From the NCBI GenBank assembly GCA_033557835.1, contig JAWQRO010000232.1:1-47513 (forward strand): a stretch of 47,513 nucleotides of DNA, written 5' to 3'. Made by a program: the position numbers and the translations under genes. Positions 35,582-46,633 of the stretch are shown in pieces; within the stretch, counting starts at the first letter, position 1; each line of letters begins with the position of its first letter. Origin of the DNA: Helochares maculicollis (Eukaryota; Arthropoda; Insecta; Coleoptera; Hydrophilidae). Under the pieces are notes generated by a model. It made no database searches. It was not told the DNA's origin and saw only the letters and a program-made list of their open reading frames with translations.

Positions 35582-36659
35582 CGAAGGTGGTCGGATAAGT
35601 ACTTAGCCTACAAACGAAAAACGAACATTTTCGAAAAGTGGCGATTTATTTCTCAGCATTGTCTCCTTTAAGCTCGATACACTTAATCCAATGATGCTCC
35701 AACTTCTTTAACCCATCTGAAAAATACGTTTTCTCGAGGTCTACAAAGTAGGCCTCCATGACGTTGCTGACCTCGTCATTCGACTCACGTTTCTGCCCGA
35801 TGAATAACTTTTTTTAGTTTGGAAAAAACAAATGTCGCACGGGCTAAGCCTGGCCGTGGAGACGGAGTTGTGAGCCGTTGCGATGTCATAGTGGAAGAGC
35901 ACCCTTTTTTTCGCCAAATGGGGCCGATATTACTGCAATTCGGTGTCGAATCAGCCCAATAATTCTGCGTAGTAGAGCCATGTGACCGTTTTGCCCTTCT
36001 CCAGGTAGTCAATGTAGATCACACCTTTCGAATTTCAGAAAATCGGTATGTATTAATGGATCCACGTTTCGTCGATGGTCACAAAATGAGGCAGAAACTT
36101 CTTGGACTGCAGAAGTGGTCTCACGGTTGCACTTTTTGTCCGGAGTGAGCAAACGCGGCACCCATCGCGCCGGCAGCTTTATCATGCCCAGAATTTCATG
36201 CAGGATATGACCCACGTAGTCTTTTGAAATGCCTAGTGTTTCGGCGGTCTGCCAATAAGAGACCAGGGATTTTTATCACGTTATCCTTCGTGGTAGCCAT
36301 TTTCGGGGCACCTGGGTGTGGCTCATCAAAAACTGATGTACATTGACGTTGAAACTCGTTAAACCAATTTTTGACGGTCACCGTTCAAGGAAAAGAGTCC
36401 CCGTATACAGCATCCAAGCGCTCTTTGAGATCGCTATGAGATTTTCTTTCTAAGAATGGAATCACCGACCGCTTTTGATCTTTATTCATTTTTCTAAAAT
36501 CTGTCCGCTTCCACACGCCGTCAAAATAAAAAAAACTAGTCCGATTCGGCAGAAATTTTGACAGCAGCTGTCTACGAGAATATACTACACTATGTAAATC
36601 TCTCTTGCGATACTGGCACAATCGGGCGGTGACACTAAGTACTTATTGGATCGTCCTCG
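35582..36659 (-). mobile_element. Mariner with both TIRs, internally deleted
   Basis: Bounded by CGAAGGTGGTCGGATAAGTA (from 35582) and its inverse at 36640-36659, which reads on the other strand CGAGGACGATCCAATAAGTA. Both are followed inward by CTTAG and flanked by TA (35580-35581, 36660-36661). At 1078 bp it is about 200 bp shorter than an intact mariner. Confidence 0.93.
35655..36489 (-). pseudogene. Mariner transposase with catalytic-core deletions
   Basis: Minus strand, start MNKDQKRSVIPFLERK at 36489. HTH: KERLDAVYGDS, then a frameshift/stop near 36385, then VKNWFNEF and DEPHPGAPKMATT, and ADRRN followed by a second frameshift. Then come GHILHEILGMIKLPARWVP and LLTPDKK. The first catalytic Asp is kept in FVTIDETWIH (GAC 36073-36071). 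About 50 residues are lost before GVIYIDYLEKGKTV. The second Asp site reads LFHYDIATAH, and about 20 residues are lost before LSPCDICFF, which holds the third Asp site. The C-terminus HHWIKCIELKGDNAEK ends near 35660. The spacing between the second and third Asp is destroyed, so it is inactive. Only mariner of this type in the window. Confidence 0.9.
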
Positions 36660-36661
36660 TA

Positions 36662-37200
36662 CGTATCCTGACGTTATTAAATATTTCAAATGATTGCATC
36701 TAAAACTTTCCACGAGTAAAATATTATGCAAGGCAGAAAAGGCAATTTACATTACTTTTCTACGTTGCAATTTGTTATCCAATAATGCGTATTTGCATCA
36801 TTTTTCTTTTGAACTGCTGTGAAACTCCGGTAACCGTGGTAACTGCGTTGAACTACTTCGATACATCTACCAGTAACTAACATCACAACTAGTAAGATGG
36901 CAGCTCATAACGGCACCATATAGAAACAGGTATTGTGTAGCTATGGTGCTTGAAAAAGAGTAATCAAAGTGTAGGCCGCCCATTAGAATAACACGAGCTC
37001 TTAAAAATATATGCGGCTTCAGTCGGACAGTGCATATACTATGGGGAAATATAACGAGAAACACAAGCCATACATATTCAGACGATTTAATGGACTTCTG
37101 CCTTAAATATCCTCATTCCCCACCTCATTCTAATATAACCAAGATTATTTTGCATCAAAGCCAAATCACGGAATTCCACAACAGCAAAATTTAATTAGTC
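36662..37200. other. AT-rich gap
   Basis: No gene or repeat recognised. Confidence 0.4.
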
Positions 37201-37640
37201 AGACTGGTACAGGTTAGGGTTGTCTACTCGCCTGCGCGCCTAGTTTCCCAGTCCCTAGTCCACTTGACTGTTGGCCCGTGGGGACCAGATCCATGCGAAC
37301 TATGGGCCGCTAAAGTTAAGTATATACAACCGAGATACTCGGTGTAAAACTCTCCCATTTCAAGAGATGGCCTCCAGTAATGTAGAACTTAGTGTTTACT
37401 ATAGGGTCACAATGGCATACTTGCCTCGCCAAGTACAAAACTATACCAACTAAAACCCCCACTGGTTTTAGAACGACATTCGTTAAAGCACTATTCATAT
37501 ATTCCGTTCCATCTCTTCTCCGTCACATAAAAATCCGTCATTCACATTCACAGTCAAGCTCCACCAATTTCTTTCTATATTGTTTACGTGGAAATCTATT
37601 TGGACGGTACACTATCCATTACTAGTTGTCTTCCGCGATT
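37201..37640. other. GC-richer stretch of unknown origin
   Basis: Contains a CTGCGCGCC patch and three short overlapping open frames (60-77 codons) on both strands without domains. It may be a fragment of an unrecognised repeat. Confidence 0.3.
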
Positions 37641-37739
37641 CACTTATGTGCGTGTTGTCTTTTCTAATCAATAATGCCTAAATTGGTTAATCGCTAGATA
37701 GCAATTACACACGATTAAAAAAAATCTGTTCAAAGGATC

Positions 37740-38100
37740 TGAGAAAAATTATGTACTCGTCCTGTCTATTTGCAGTAAATATGCGATTCTCTAAAAGCCG
37801 CTGCCAATGCCTAGAGTTTTCCAATCCAATTGTATATTGCATGCCGCATCAAAGAGTTGTCGGAAAGATAAAAAGGTTCTGATTTTTACTATCTTGGAGA
37901 GTAGAGGCCGTTGCCGGGACGGTTACTTAGAAAAACCTTCAATTAACAATAGATAATGAACAAAGACTGCCACGAACAAATCAAATTATGTGAGTGTACT
38001 CGTTCTATCTATTTTACGTTCTTCTTTCGTATTTATTTTATCAAGTCGAAGATGAATACGCAATTCTATGGGAATCTCTGCGAATGTCTTAATTTGTTTC
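37740..38100. repeat. Possible diverged ~250-bp duplication
   Basis: TATGTACTCGTCCTGTCTATTT (about 37750) is echoed by GAGTGTACTCGTTCTATCTATTT (about 37992). Each is followed, at roughly similar distance, by ATGCGATTCT../ATACGCAATTCT.. and GCCAATGCCTAG/GCGAATGTCTTA. Identity is modest and judged by eye. Confidence 0.4.
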
Positions 38101-38209
38101 TATGCAACTGATTTCAATTTTAAAGCATCGGCGAGAGGCAGGCACTGTAAAATGACGATATTCATGCTAAGCAGATTCGATAAATTTTCAAATACATTAC
38201 CACTACCAA

Positions 38210-38450
38210 AACAGAAAATTAAATGAACAATAGCTAAAATGAAAAATCGAAAAGCGCCAGGACTGGATGATATTAATAATGCGGTGCTCAAATATGGTGG
38301 CGACACATTAATGGGCGAAATCCAAACTCTGACAAGATATATGACATGACAAAATTGCCTGGGCAGTCAAAACAAAGTATAACTACTCCAGTTTTAAAAA
38401 AGGGGAAAAATATACTCATAAAATGTATAAGTATATAAAGCACAGTCCCA
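38210..38450 (+). pseudogene. RTE-like LINE reverse transcriptase fragment
   Basis: The + strand reads IAKMKNRKAPGLDDINNAVLKYGGDTLMGE (about 38230-38320), a clear 'KA-G-D-I--E-LKYGG' RT lead-in segment. A frameshift follows, and the next part resembles 'ITTPVLKKGK' (about 38380-38405). It is cut short before RT motif A. It likely belongs to the same family as the LINE at 27-29.9 kb. Confidence 0.8.
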
Positions 38451-38549
38451 CTATTTCTAAAGTAAAGTATTAAGAGAGCAGAACGATTTAACTAAAAATA
38501 ATTCACTGGTTAAACTTTGGTTTTATCATGCGATTTAATACAATTGCTG

Positions 38550-38644
38550 GGCCTGGAGTGATGAACCGACTAGTTTCTAATACGACTAGTGGATCAACTA
38601 ATTTTTGAGGTACGAACGTGACTTTTTGAGGTGCGAGCCAACTA
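38550..38644. repeat. Left flank of the minisatellite, degenerate edge units
   Basis: Contains imperfect units such as TTTTTGAGGTGCGAGCCAAC just before the array. The right flank (40040-40125) contains the near match TTTTTGAGATGTGAACCAAC. Confidence 0.6.
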
Positions 38645-40042
38645 GCTTCTGAAGGTAATAACTTCTTACACAACTTCTGGAGATACTGATTCTTACACAA
38701 CTTCTAGAGATACTGTTTCTTACACAACTTCTGGAGTTACTATTTCTTACACAACTTCTGGAGGTACTGTTTCTTACACAACTTCTGGACGTACTGTTTC
38801 TTACACAACTCCTGTAGGAACCGTTTCTTAGACAGCTTCTGAATGTACCGTTTCTTACGCAATTTTGGGAGGTACTGCTTCTTATACAACTTCTGGAGGT
38901 ATTGTTTCTTACACAACTTCTGAAGGTAGTGTTTATTACACAAGTTCTGATGAAGTTATTGTTTCTTATACAACTTCTGGAGGTACTGCGTCTTCAACAA
39001 CTTCTAGAGGTACTGTTTCTTACACAACTTCTGGAGGTACTGTTTCTTGCACAACTTCTGGAGATACTGTTTCTTACACAACTCCTATAGGTACGGTTTC
39101 TTGCACAACTTCCTAGGGTACAGTTTCTTACACAACTCCTATAGGTACGGTTTCTTACACAACTTCCTAGGGTACTGTTTCTTAGACAACTTTTGGAATT
39201 ACTGTTTCTTACACAACTTCTAGAGGTACTTTTTCTTACCAACTTCTGGAAGTAGTGTATATTACACAAATTCTGAAGGTACTGTTTCTTACATAACTTC
39301 CGAGGGAACTGCTTCTTAGACAACTTTTGGAATTACTGTTTCTTATATAACTTCTACAGGTATTGTTTGTTACACAACTTTTGGAGGTACTGTTTCTTAC
39401 ACAACTCCTGTAGGTACTGTTTCTTACACAACTTCTGAATGTACCGCTTCTTACGCAATTTTGGGAGGTAGTGCTTCTTACACAACTTCTAGAGGTACTA
39501 TTTCTTACACAACTTCCTAGGGTATTGTTTCTTAGACAACTTTTGGACTTACTGCTTCTTACAGAACTTCTGGAGGTACTGTTTCTTACACAACTTTTGG
39601 AGGTAATGTTTATTACACACATTCTAGAGGTAGTGTTCCTTACACAACTTCTGATGAAGTTATTGTTTCTTATACAACTTCTGCAGGTGCTGATTCTTAC
39701 ATATCTTCTGGAGGTACTATTTCTTACACAACTTCTGGAGGTACTGTTTATTACACAACTTCTGGAGGTATTGTCTCTTGTACAGCTTCTGGAGGTATCG
39801 TTTCTTACACAACTCCTGAAGGCACCGTTGCTTACGCAAGCTCTGGAGGTGTGCTTCTTACAGAATTTCTGAAGGTACTGTTTCTTACACAACTTCTGAG
39901 GGTACTGTTTCTTATACAGCTTCTGGAGGTACTGTATCGTCCATACCTTCTAGGGGTACTGTTTCTTACAGAACTTGTGAGGGTATTATTTCTTATACAG
40001 CTTCTGGAAGTACTATTTCTCACAAACCTGACTTCTGGATGC
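38645..40042. repeat. 27-bp minisatellite (about 50 units) with higher-order structure
   Basis: About 1.4 kb of tandem units close to ACTTCTGGAGGTACTGTTTC plus TTACACA (27 bp, 9 codons). Common variants: GGAGGTATT, AGAGGTACT, GAAGGTAGT, CTAGGGTA and TTAGACAAC. Two marker variants, GAATGTACCG (38841 and 39437) and GATGAAGTTATT (38949 and 39653), recur at offsets of 596 and 704 bp. These differ by four units, so a block of about 22 units was duplicated and then changed by unit gain or loss. The + frames contain stops in some units. On the minus strand the frame RNSTSRSCV is open for hundreds of bases (for example 39892-39236) with frame changes between segments. I do not call this coding. Confidence 0.95.
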
Positions 40043-40130
40043 ACTAACTTATCTTGACTGCTTTTTGAGATGTGAACCAACTATCTTCTTTGACGGCTGA
40101 CTTGTGGTGTGAACCAATTAACTTGTTGAA
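40043..40130. repeat. Right flank of the minisatellite, degenerate edge units
   Basis: Holds TTTTTGAGATGTGAACCAAC and TGTGGTGTGAACCAATTAAC, echoing the left edge. Confidence 0.6.
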
Positions 40131-40199
40131 CGACTGTTTAATTCATTTCTGTTACTGACTTCAATTATACAACTCAGGTAATAACCTAACACAACTGGT

Positions 40200-40608
40200 T
40201 TCTGATGTGAGCAACTACTCAGTATATATATCCTTAAACGAATGCGGCACTCGTCTTGTTCATAGCTTTCGCAAACTAATTCATTGCTCAAAATATGTAG
40301 CACCTGGTCAGTAGAGATACACACAACTTCAGCAGTTTTACGCTTAATCAACCGTTTACTATCCATAACCATACCATGTACAGAATTAATAATTTCTCCA
40401 GTAGTAGCACGGTTTGGAGATTCAATACGAGAATCAACTTCAAGGCGTGAACGACCACATTCAAACCTCTTAACTCACTTACATACACAATTTTTGAAGG
40501 AGCATCAGTAACACCCAAGATATTTACGATTTAGTTATAAATTCCCATAATTCTTTAATCATTTTTCACAAAGAATTTTCTCAGAGTACATTGTTCAATT
40601 GTTTGCAT
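40200..40608 (-). pseudogene. Mariner transposase N-terminal remnant
   Basis: Minus strand. Start MQTIEQCTLRKFFVKN at 40608, then frameshifts; SFKNCVCK, a stop where Trp is expected, VKRFECGRSRLEVDSRIESP (linker after the first HTH), ATTGEIINSVHGMVMDSKRL, and the second HTH, TAEVVCISTDQVLHILSNEL, ending around 40230. Nothing of the catalytic core is found to the left, where the 27-bp minisatellite begins. No TIR was identified. The wording fits the broad DD34D mariner family but not the other copies here. Confidence 0.75.
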
Positions 40609-41886
40609 TTTAAAAATCTATAAGGCCTCATCTTTCTATAGCATATAAACGAGGATTGACATGACAAAACTAGTTGAAATTTTGTGTACGAAGGCTACTC
40701 TTAATACAGTCAAACATTTGTTTCAACTAGCAGAGCATAGATCTCGTTCCGCGAACTTTTCACCACACAGCTTAGTGGTTTGAATAGCGGTTTTAAAATA
40801 GTTTTTGCTTAAGTACGGCAAGACATTTTACAGCACTCTCTCAGAGGAAAATCAGCTATGATATGAACTACTTATGCAGAAGTAGCCTTGCTTATGAAAC
40901 TTCCATGAAAAATATGCAGCTACGTATAAAGTTCTAAGCAGTTTTGATAGTTTTGATACTATATCTGGTAAAATGTTGCACCAGCTTTAAATAAACTCTT
41001 TAGAAAAGCATGAGAGTTCATTTGTAAAGTTTTGCATGTGCTGATTAGTTTTCCGAACTGTCTCTCAAAATTAGCAACATAATGTATCACTTATTTGCAA
41101 GAATCAACTCAATGAATGGTTATAAAAAGCGGGATATTTTAACAGTAACGAGCATCGCAGCTCTCGTTGCTGGTAATTCTCTTTTCTAATTCAAATGAAA
41201 ATAGAAATAAGTTTTGTGGTTTAAATTAAATTTGCTTTGCGGTGACTCTCAAAATATTTTCACGTCAGAATATCAACATAGCTCCTTGTTATAAGAGTCT
41301 TGTTATGATTTTATTATTGTATAGATGCGTCATGCTGCAGAAATAACTGTTAATATAATTATTTAGTAAAAAATCAGCTATTAATTTAACAAAAGTAATT
41401 GAGTCCAATGAAAAATTTTAATATTTGAATTAATATGCCAGCTCTCTAGAGTACTTATTTTAAATGAGGTACATGTATTAGTTGTAAGACCTAAAATGAA
41501 AATAAACGAATGGAAGATGTGTAACAGTACTATTGGCTATTTTCTACTGTAGAAAGATGGAGTGTAAAAACTATGTCTCTAGAATATTAGGGTTGATTTT
41601 TATAGTACAACGCCTGCTGGTTGGTTTTTTGAATTGCTTATCGAGAGTAGTTAAAATAATTAGATGAATATTGTTGTGAGAACTTAGACAGCTACTGGTA
41701 CGTGGTATTTATTAGTAGGCACCACATGTCATAAACATTATTACAAAAAACCAGAATTTAGTCCCCAATCTAATAATACATTACATTATCGAAGCTCTCG
41801 AAACATGTCATGGTACAAAAGGATCTACACTCTATAGCTGTGACTGAGATAATAGTTTTAGATAACAGTCATTATTGTATATCATA
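40609..41886. other. AT-rich gap
   Basis: No gene recognised. Confidence 0.4.
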
Positions 41887-42070
41887 ACTAGCAATTACCC
41901 GCAGCTTTGATTGCTGAATTTTACAGTTTAGTTGATTTTTTCATCAACTATTATTAATGGCTATGATAAACATTTCGAAATGCATCCATGGAATTATCCT
42001 TGATGATGCTACCAACTGTTTAACTTTTAAAATCTCAATGTTACTCATGACTTATAGGAATTAACTGATT
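41887..42070. repeat. Dispersed repeat starting ACTAGCAATTACCCGCAGC (copy of 26159)
   Basis: Second copy of the ACCCGC-GCTT repeat. Similarity to 26159-26345 is strongest over the first 40 bp and weakens rightward. The AT-rich DNA to about 42480 could be its continuation. Confidence 0.5.
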
Positions 42071-44149
42071 CGCCCACCATTGCTTTCATAGCAAATTTTA
42101 GTCCTGAAAATGTTTTCTGTCGGAGTAGAAAATACACTCTTGCCTCAAAGTCTCAGCAATATCTTTCTAGAAGTGAACTTCTCATAATAAAATATTACCA
42201 ATATGTGAGATAGAGCTTAGTGTTCGTAGTAAAGGAAATTTCGTTATTTTTAATTAAATTGCATTCTCAGAAAGTACACCATCATGAAAGTTTCAATCAC
42301 AACACAGTGAAAATGTGATGTATGTAGTTTAGATAAAGGAATATAATTAATACAACTTTGAGCAAAGGATGTTTGCAACCTTTGACTTTAGCTAATAGCA
42401 TATCAATCACCATTTTATACTATATTTCCCAAAGCAATTCATGGCATTGACAAAAACAAAAATTGAAATTTTGTAAAATTTTATATTATTCAAATATAAT
42501 ATTCTACACACGCTATCAATTTTCTTCTCCTAATTCCTTTTCTATATTAAACAACATATTGTATGTATAAGTAGAAAAAATCTTTGAAGAACTATTATAT
42601 AGCTTGAAGAAAGATGTAATTGTGTTGTTAGTACTGGGTTGATGTGTTCATCATCAATATATCTAAGTGAAAATACCCTTGGTGAATAGTTTTTAATTGG
42701 ACAAGAAGATAAAATGATAATATATCCTCAAAAATTACCTACATCATACAATTACGCAAAACTTATTGTCCGTTTTCGTACTTTTACACACAAAACCAAA
42801 CAAATCACGGTGTTATTCATTTCAAGTACGTTGACATCCATTTTTGCTGATAAGAAAAATTATTTTGACAAGTAAACTGACAGATATAATGACAGACGTA
42901 AGGCAAATCCGCCGTTAGATTTAAAATAAATTATTGGAAATATTAACATTTCATTCTTAGGCTTAAGTTTTAGAAGCCCTCTCCTAGTTCCATCCACTTA
43001 ATTTGACAATGAACGGAGAAACGGTTAATTTCGTGACTCACACTTTTGCAAAACTCAAAATGGCAATTTTGTCACCTATAGCAGGAATATTATGTAAACT
43101 ATAGATATTTCTACAAAACTACCCCTGCAGCCCCCTGAGTTAAATGACCGTAAAACGAAAAAGACACGTGTGTGATTATTTCTACAAACAGCGTTTATAA
43201 ATTACAGGCGAAGCCCATTTTTTTAATTATGAAAAAGAACCTTCTACTCAATTTCTCATCTGTAGCATCACGGTGTTTGAGATGCCGATACCTCCATTAA
43301 GCCAGCCCTCACCTACATTAAGAGGTGAATTTTCGTAAAGAAGAGCTTTGCTATAACTGTCCACAAATCTCCTCTCCAGAGTGTTAGGTTAAAAGATTCG
43401 GTTTCGTGTAATGTCTGTATTGAAATAATGACGACTACTCTACTGTTGGAGAACCATTTTCAAGGTCGAAATTTTTAAAAGTAAATAAAAGCAACAATGA
43501 ACTAATAGCCGACATAGCAATGTGTCGGCACAGTCTTAACTCACATCAAAACCTGGACTTTGTATTTGAATGACCTTTATTGTATATGAACTAGCAGGCA
43601 GTAAGCTTTTCGATGCTGACGTAGAGTAACAATAGAGCTTATATAGTTTATTTTCAATTTGAGACAAATTGACATTCACATAAACATTGTGGTAAAAATG
43701 CTTGGTAACATCGCCCATTATTTTGACTACAATTCAAAATAAGATCATAAATTAATATGTTCTAATAACTGTCTAAAGAAAGTATAACAATTGAAAAAGT
43801 ATACATTTCTTAAATGTGAGCAACTGTTACTTAACAAAAACTATTTTAAAATAAATTTGCTGAAATATTCTATCAAATCATTAGTATTACTTAAAATTAA
43901 ATCAATAGGGTTGTTGCTTAGATGTAACTGCTAATTGATGATTGTTAAAATTTGGCCTGAAATAAAAATATGTACGCAGGCTTATAGTGGAAGAAAGACA
44001 CCTCGCAAAACCTAGGTAGATATGCAGGCTTATAGAAACTGTAATGGAAGCTTTATTGACAGCGTAAACGAATTTTTTTATTATTTTTACGTACCAGATT
44101 GGAAACAGAACGGAATATGTGAGTAACCTTTAAATTTTTGTATTGGTTT
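42071..44149. other. AT-rich region without a recognisable gene
   Basis: No gene. The inverted pair TCACCT..AGGTGA near 43310-43328 is small and unremarkable. Confidence 0.4.
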
Positions 44150-45620
44150 CAAAACAGTGGTCCGCGGTTAAAGAACGACGTCGACGCCGACACATACACC
44201 GACATCGACGCTGACGCCTTGTGAACCCGGAAGGCAATTTTCTACTTCAAAATTCATCCCCTCTCCTTGGATCCATAAATCACTCCCCAAATATTTATTA
44301 TTCCGATATAATATATTATAGATTAGGCGAAAGGATCCCGCGTTGCATAATTCAGGGTTCTACATCTCCGCGCCCGCGCTCACTAGTTTTGCATTCCTAT
44401 AGAAAAGACAAATTATAAGAAAATCTTGAAGTTCCTATGATTCGGGTTCAGAAGCCGTTTAATGACGGTTTTTAAGCCAGGCATGTGTCCCAAAGGCGCA
44501 ATCTCCGTTCAACCGGAAGTAAAAAAAACTGAAAAGGGAAACAAAAAAGCAAACATATTTCTAATTGATTTCGGGCAATCCTGCGAGGCTACGAAATTGA
44601 TTGACTTTCCTAAAATAGACACCGCTGGCCTCACTTTTAATGGTCTTACGCAATACTTTCACCACCCTACCTCACCCACCACCGGCAGCGGCAGCTGGAA
44701 TTGTATTATTTTTATCAAAATTAAAAAAAGGGAAAAACATTCCGCTCTCGTTCCACTGTAATTAAGTAGAAAGTCCTTAAAGGATGTGGGACAATGAAGT
44801 GGACGAGAAAAAAGTAGACGTATGTTCCGATAAAACTATTTGGAAGAGCCATAGGTCGAACCTTCGAACGGGGGATGGAAAAGTATTTAACCCGAGCGCC
44901 ACTGAAATCCAGCGGGGATTCCCCCTCCGGGGTCTCTTTTTAGATTGAAAGCTGTTTTACGTTGCTGTTGCTTGTAAATGTTGCAATAAAAATATTTCTC
45001 CATCTCGGCACTTCGTCAGGGAGGAGAGAAACGAAAGCAAGGGATTTTTAAAGGTGCGTTCCCTCTGTGCATGTGCAGTTGTACATAATGAAATAGCTTC
45101 AATTAAGCGCGATAAATTAATCATGGGCACAATTCTGACAGGGCGGCATCTATATTTCAAACGGATATTTGTGAAATGTTCATTATTCCGGGTAGTTTTC
45201 AAGCTGCAACCTAATTTTACAACGTAATTAAAACGCGACATTAGCAGCCGTCCTTCTCTTTGATCTAAGAGTCATTAGATTATTACTTTCAACAATAACC
45301 TCCTTCAAATACAATGGAGGCCCATTCTTATGCAACGCACGTTGATTCTTTTACATTATCTCGTCGGGTTGGGTAGGTGTTGACTTAATTTCAGCAGGCG
45401 CGCCTGGAAAACTTCTCAAAGGCTTCCTTCCGTCATGACTTTTATGTTTCGTTATAAGAAATGCGTTACGGTCCGTGCGATCTCATTCTCAGTAATACGG
45501 TCGCAGTAACGCCAAACGATCGGTGGCTATAATTAACGAAATTAGTCTATAAAGCTGCCTTTTTGTAAAACTGTCTGTCTATTAAAGCACCGGTTTGCAA
45601 GACTGTTGGTTTAGTAATTT
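44150..45620. other. Second GC-richer island, candidate conserved noncoding block
   Basis: GC-richer than its neighbours and free of recognised TE motifs, with TAATTA-type cores (for example 45530-45535) and a short CGACRY hexamer run (44176-44217). The open frame at 44462-44761 (+, 99 codons) starts with ATG-free context and has no recognised domain, so it is not called a gene. It could be regulatory DNA of a neighbouring developmental gene. Confidence 0.35.
44176..44217 (+). repeat. Short hexamer repeat (CGACGY)
   Basis: Seven consecutive hexamers: CGACGT, CGACGC, CGACAC, ATACAC, CGACAT, CGACGC, TGACGC. They could be read as Asp-Val/Ala codons, but no longer frame supports that. Confidence 0.85.
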
Positions 45621-46633
45621 CTCGGTTTGTAGAGGCATTTTTCATTTATTCACTACCTCTTTAAAATTACTTCTTCAGAGCATTAAATTTTGAGTTTTTT
45701 GAGAACAGGCTCTTCTCCGTTCAGAGTCTATGTCTGTGTGTTGAGTGGAAGCACTTAAGATTTTCTCCAAGGAAACTATCCGGTAAAATAAAGTTATCAA
45801 GTTGACATTTCCTGCGCGTCTTAAATGCGGCGAATAAATTTTAGATATAAATTGCTAATATGATCGGAGCTCCGGAAGTGCTAATTTTTTCATTTTGAAA
45901 AGTCCATTTCTAGAAGGGTTTTACAAGTTTTTAATATTAAAGGCTACTCAAAATTCTATTTTGCTTTTTTTAATTCAAGGTTTTGCACATTTCCTAAAGC
46001 CTGTCTACTTCTCCCTTCTTCTTCTTTTTCTTAGGCACAGTTGCTTTTGCAACTATTCCGTCAATCAACAGCTGAAGCAGACGGTAATAGCTACTATATC
46101 TTCAGCTAGGAAGAATCAATGCCGCTGCCATTAATTTTATTCCCATGCATTGAAATTAAAGCGTGTCTAAAGTGTGAAAATTGACAATTTTAAAATTTAT
46201 TTTTGCATAGTACATAGTTTTTTTGTTTTACTGCAAAGATTCGCAGATACTTTCATGTAGAATATGTGTATATTTATATTTTATTTACACGCAATCTTGA
46301 GTGGAGACACTTCAGATTAAAGTCCTTTGCAGATTTTTATACCTATTGTTTATATAAAAATGTCTTAACACCAGTCACTAATACCCATAACTCTAAGATA
46401 TATAAATGAGATGTTGAAACACGTAAATCATTCGCTTAGAAGACAAATATAAACATCAGTTTTTGTCTCCTTAGCGTGATCAATTTGCCTTACAACATTA
46501 AAACAATTGCAACGATACTTCCTGACAGCAAATTTCGTATGCTTTTTATCATTATATTCTAGCTTACAAATCTGTAAATTGTCATGGCAAAGCTAAGTTT
46601 GGGCTAAAATATATTCGGAAATTGTATTATTTA
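45621..46633. other. AT-rich gap before the last mariner
   Basis: No gene recognised. A 79-codon open frame at 45895-46134 has no domain. Confidence 0.4.

Noticed and set aside
38865..39116. Plus-strand YTTSGGTVS repeat protein as a gene
   Set aside because: Recurrent TAG/TAA-containing unit variants (CCTAGGG, TTAGAC) interrupt the + frame along the array; no start context or flanking exon seen.
38645..40042. CRISPR array
   Set aside because: Units are contiguous 27-bp tandem repeats without unique spacers, in a eukaryotic context.
44462..44761. 99-codon plus-strand open frame as a gene
   Set aside because: No domain, low-complexity end and no splice context; treated as part of a noncoding island.
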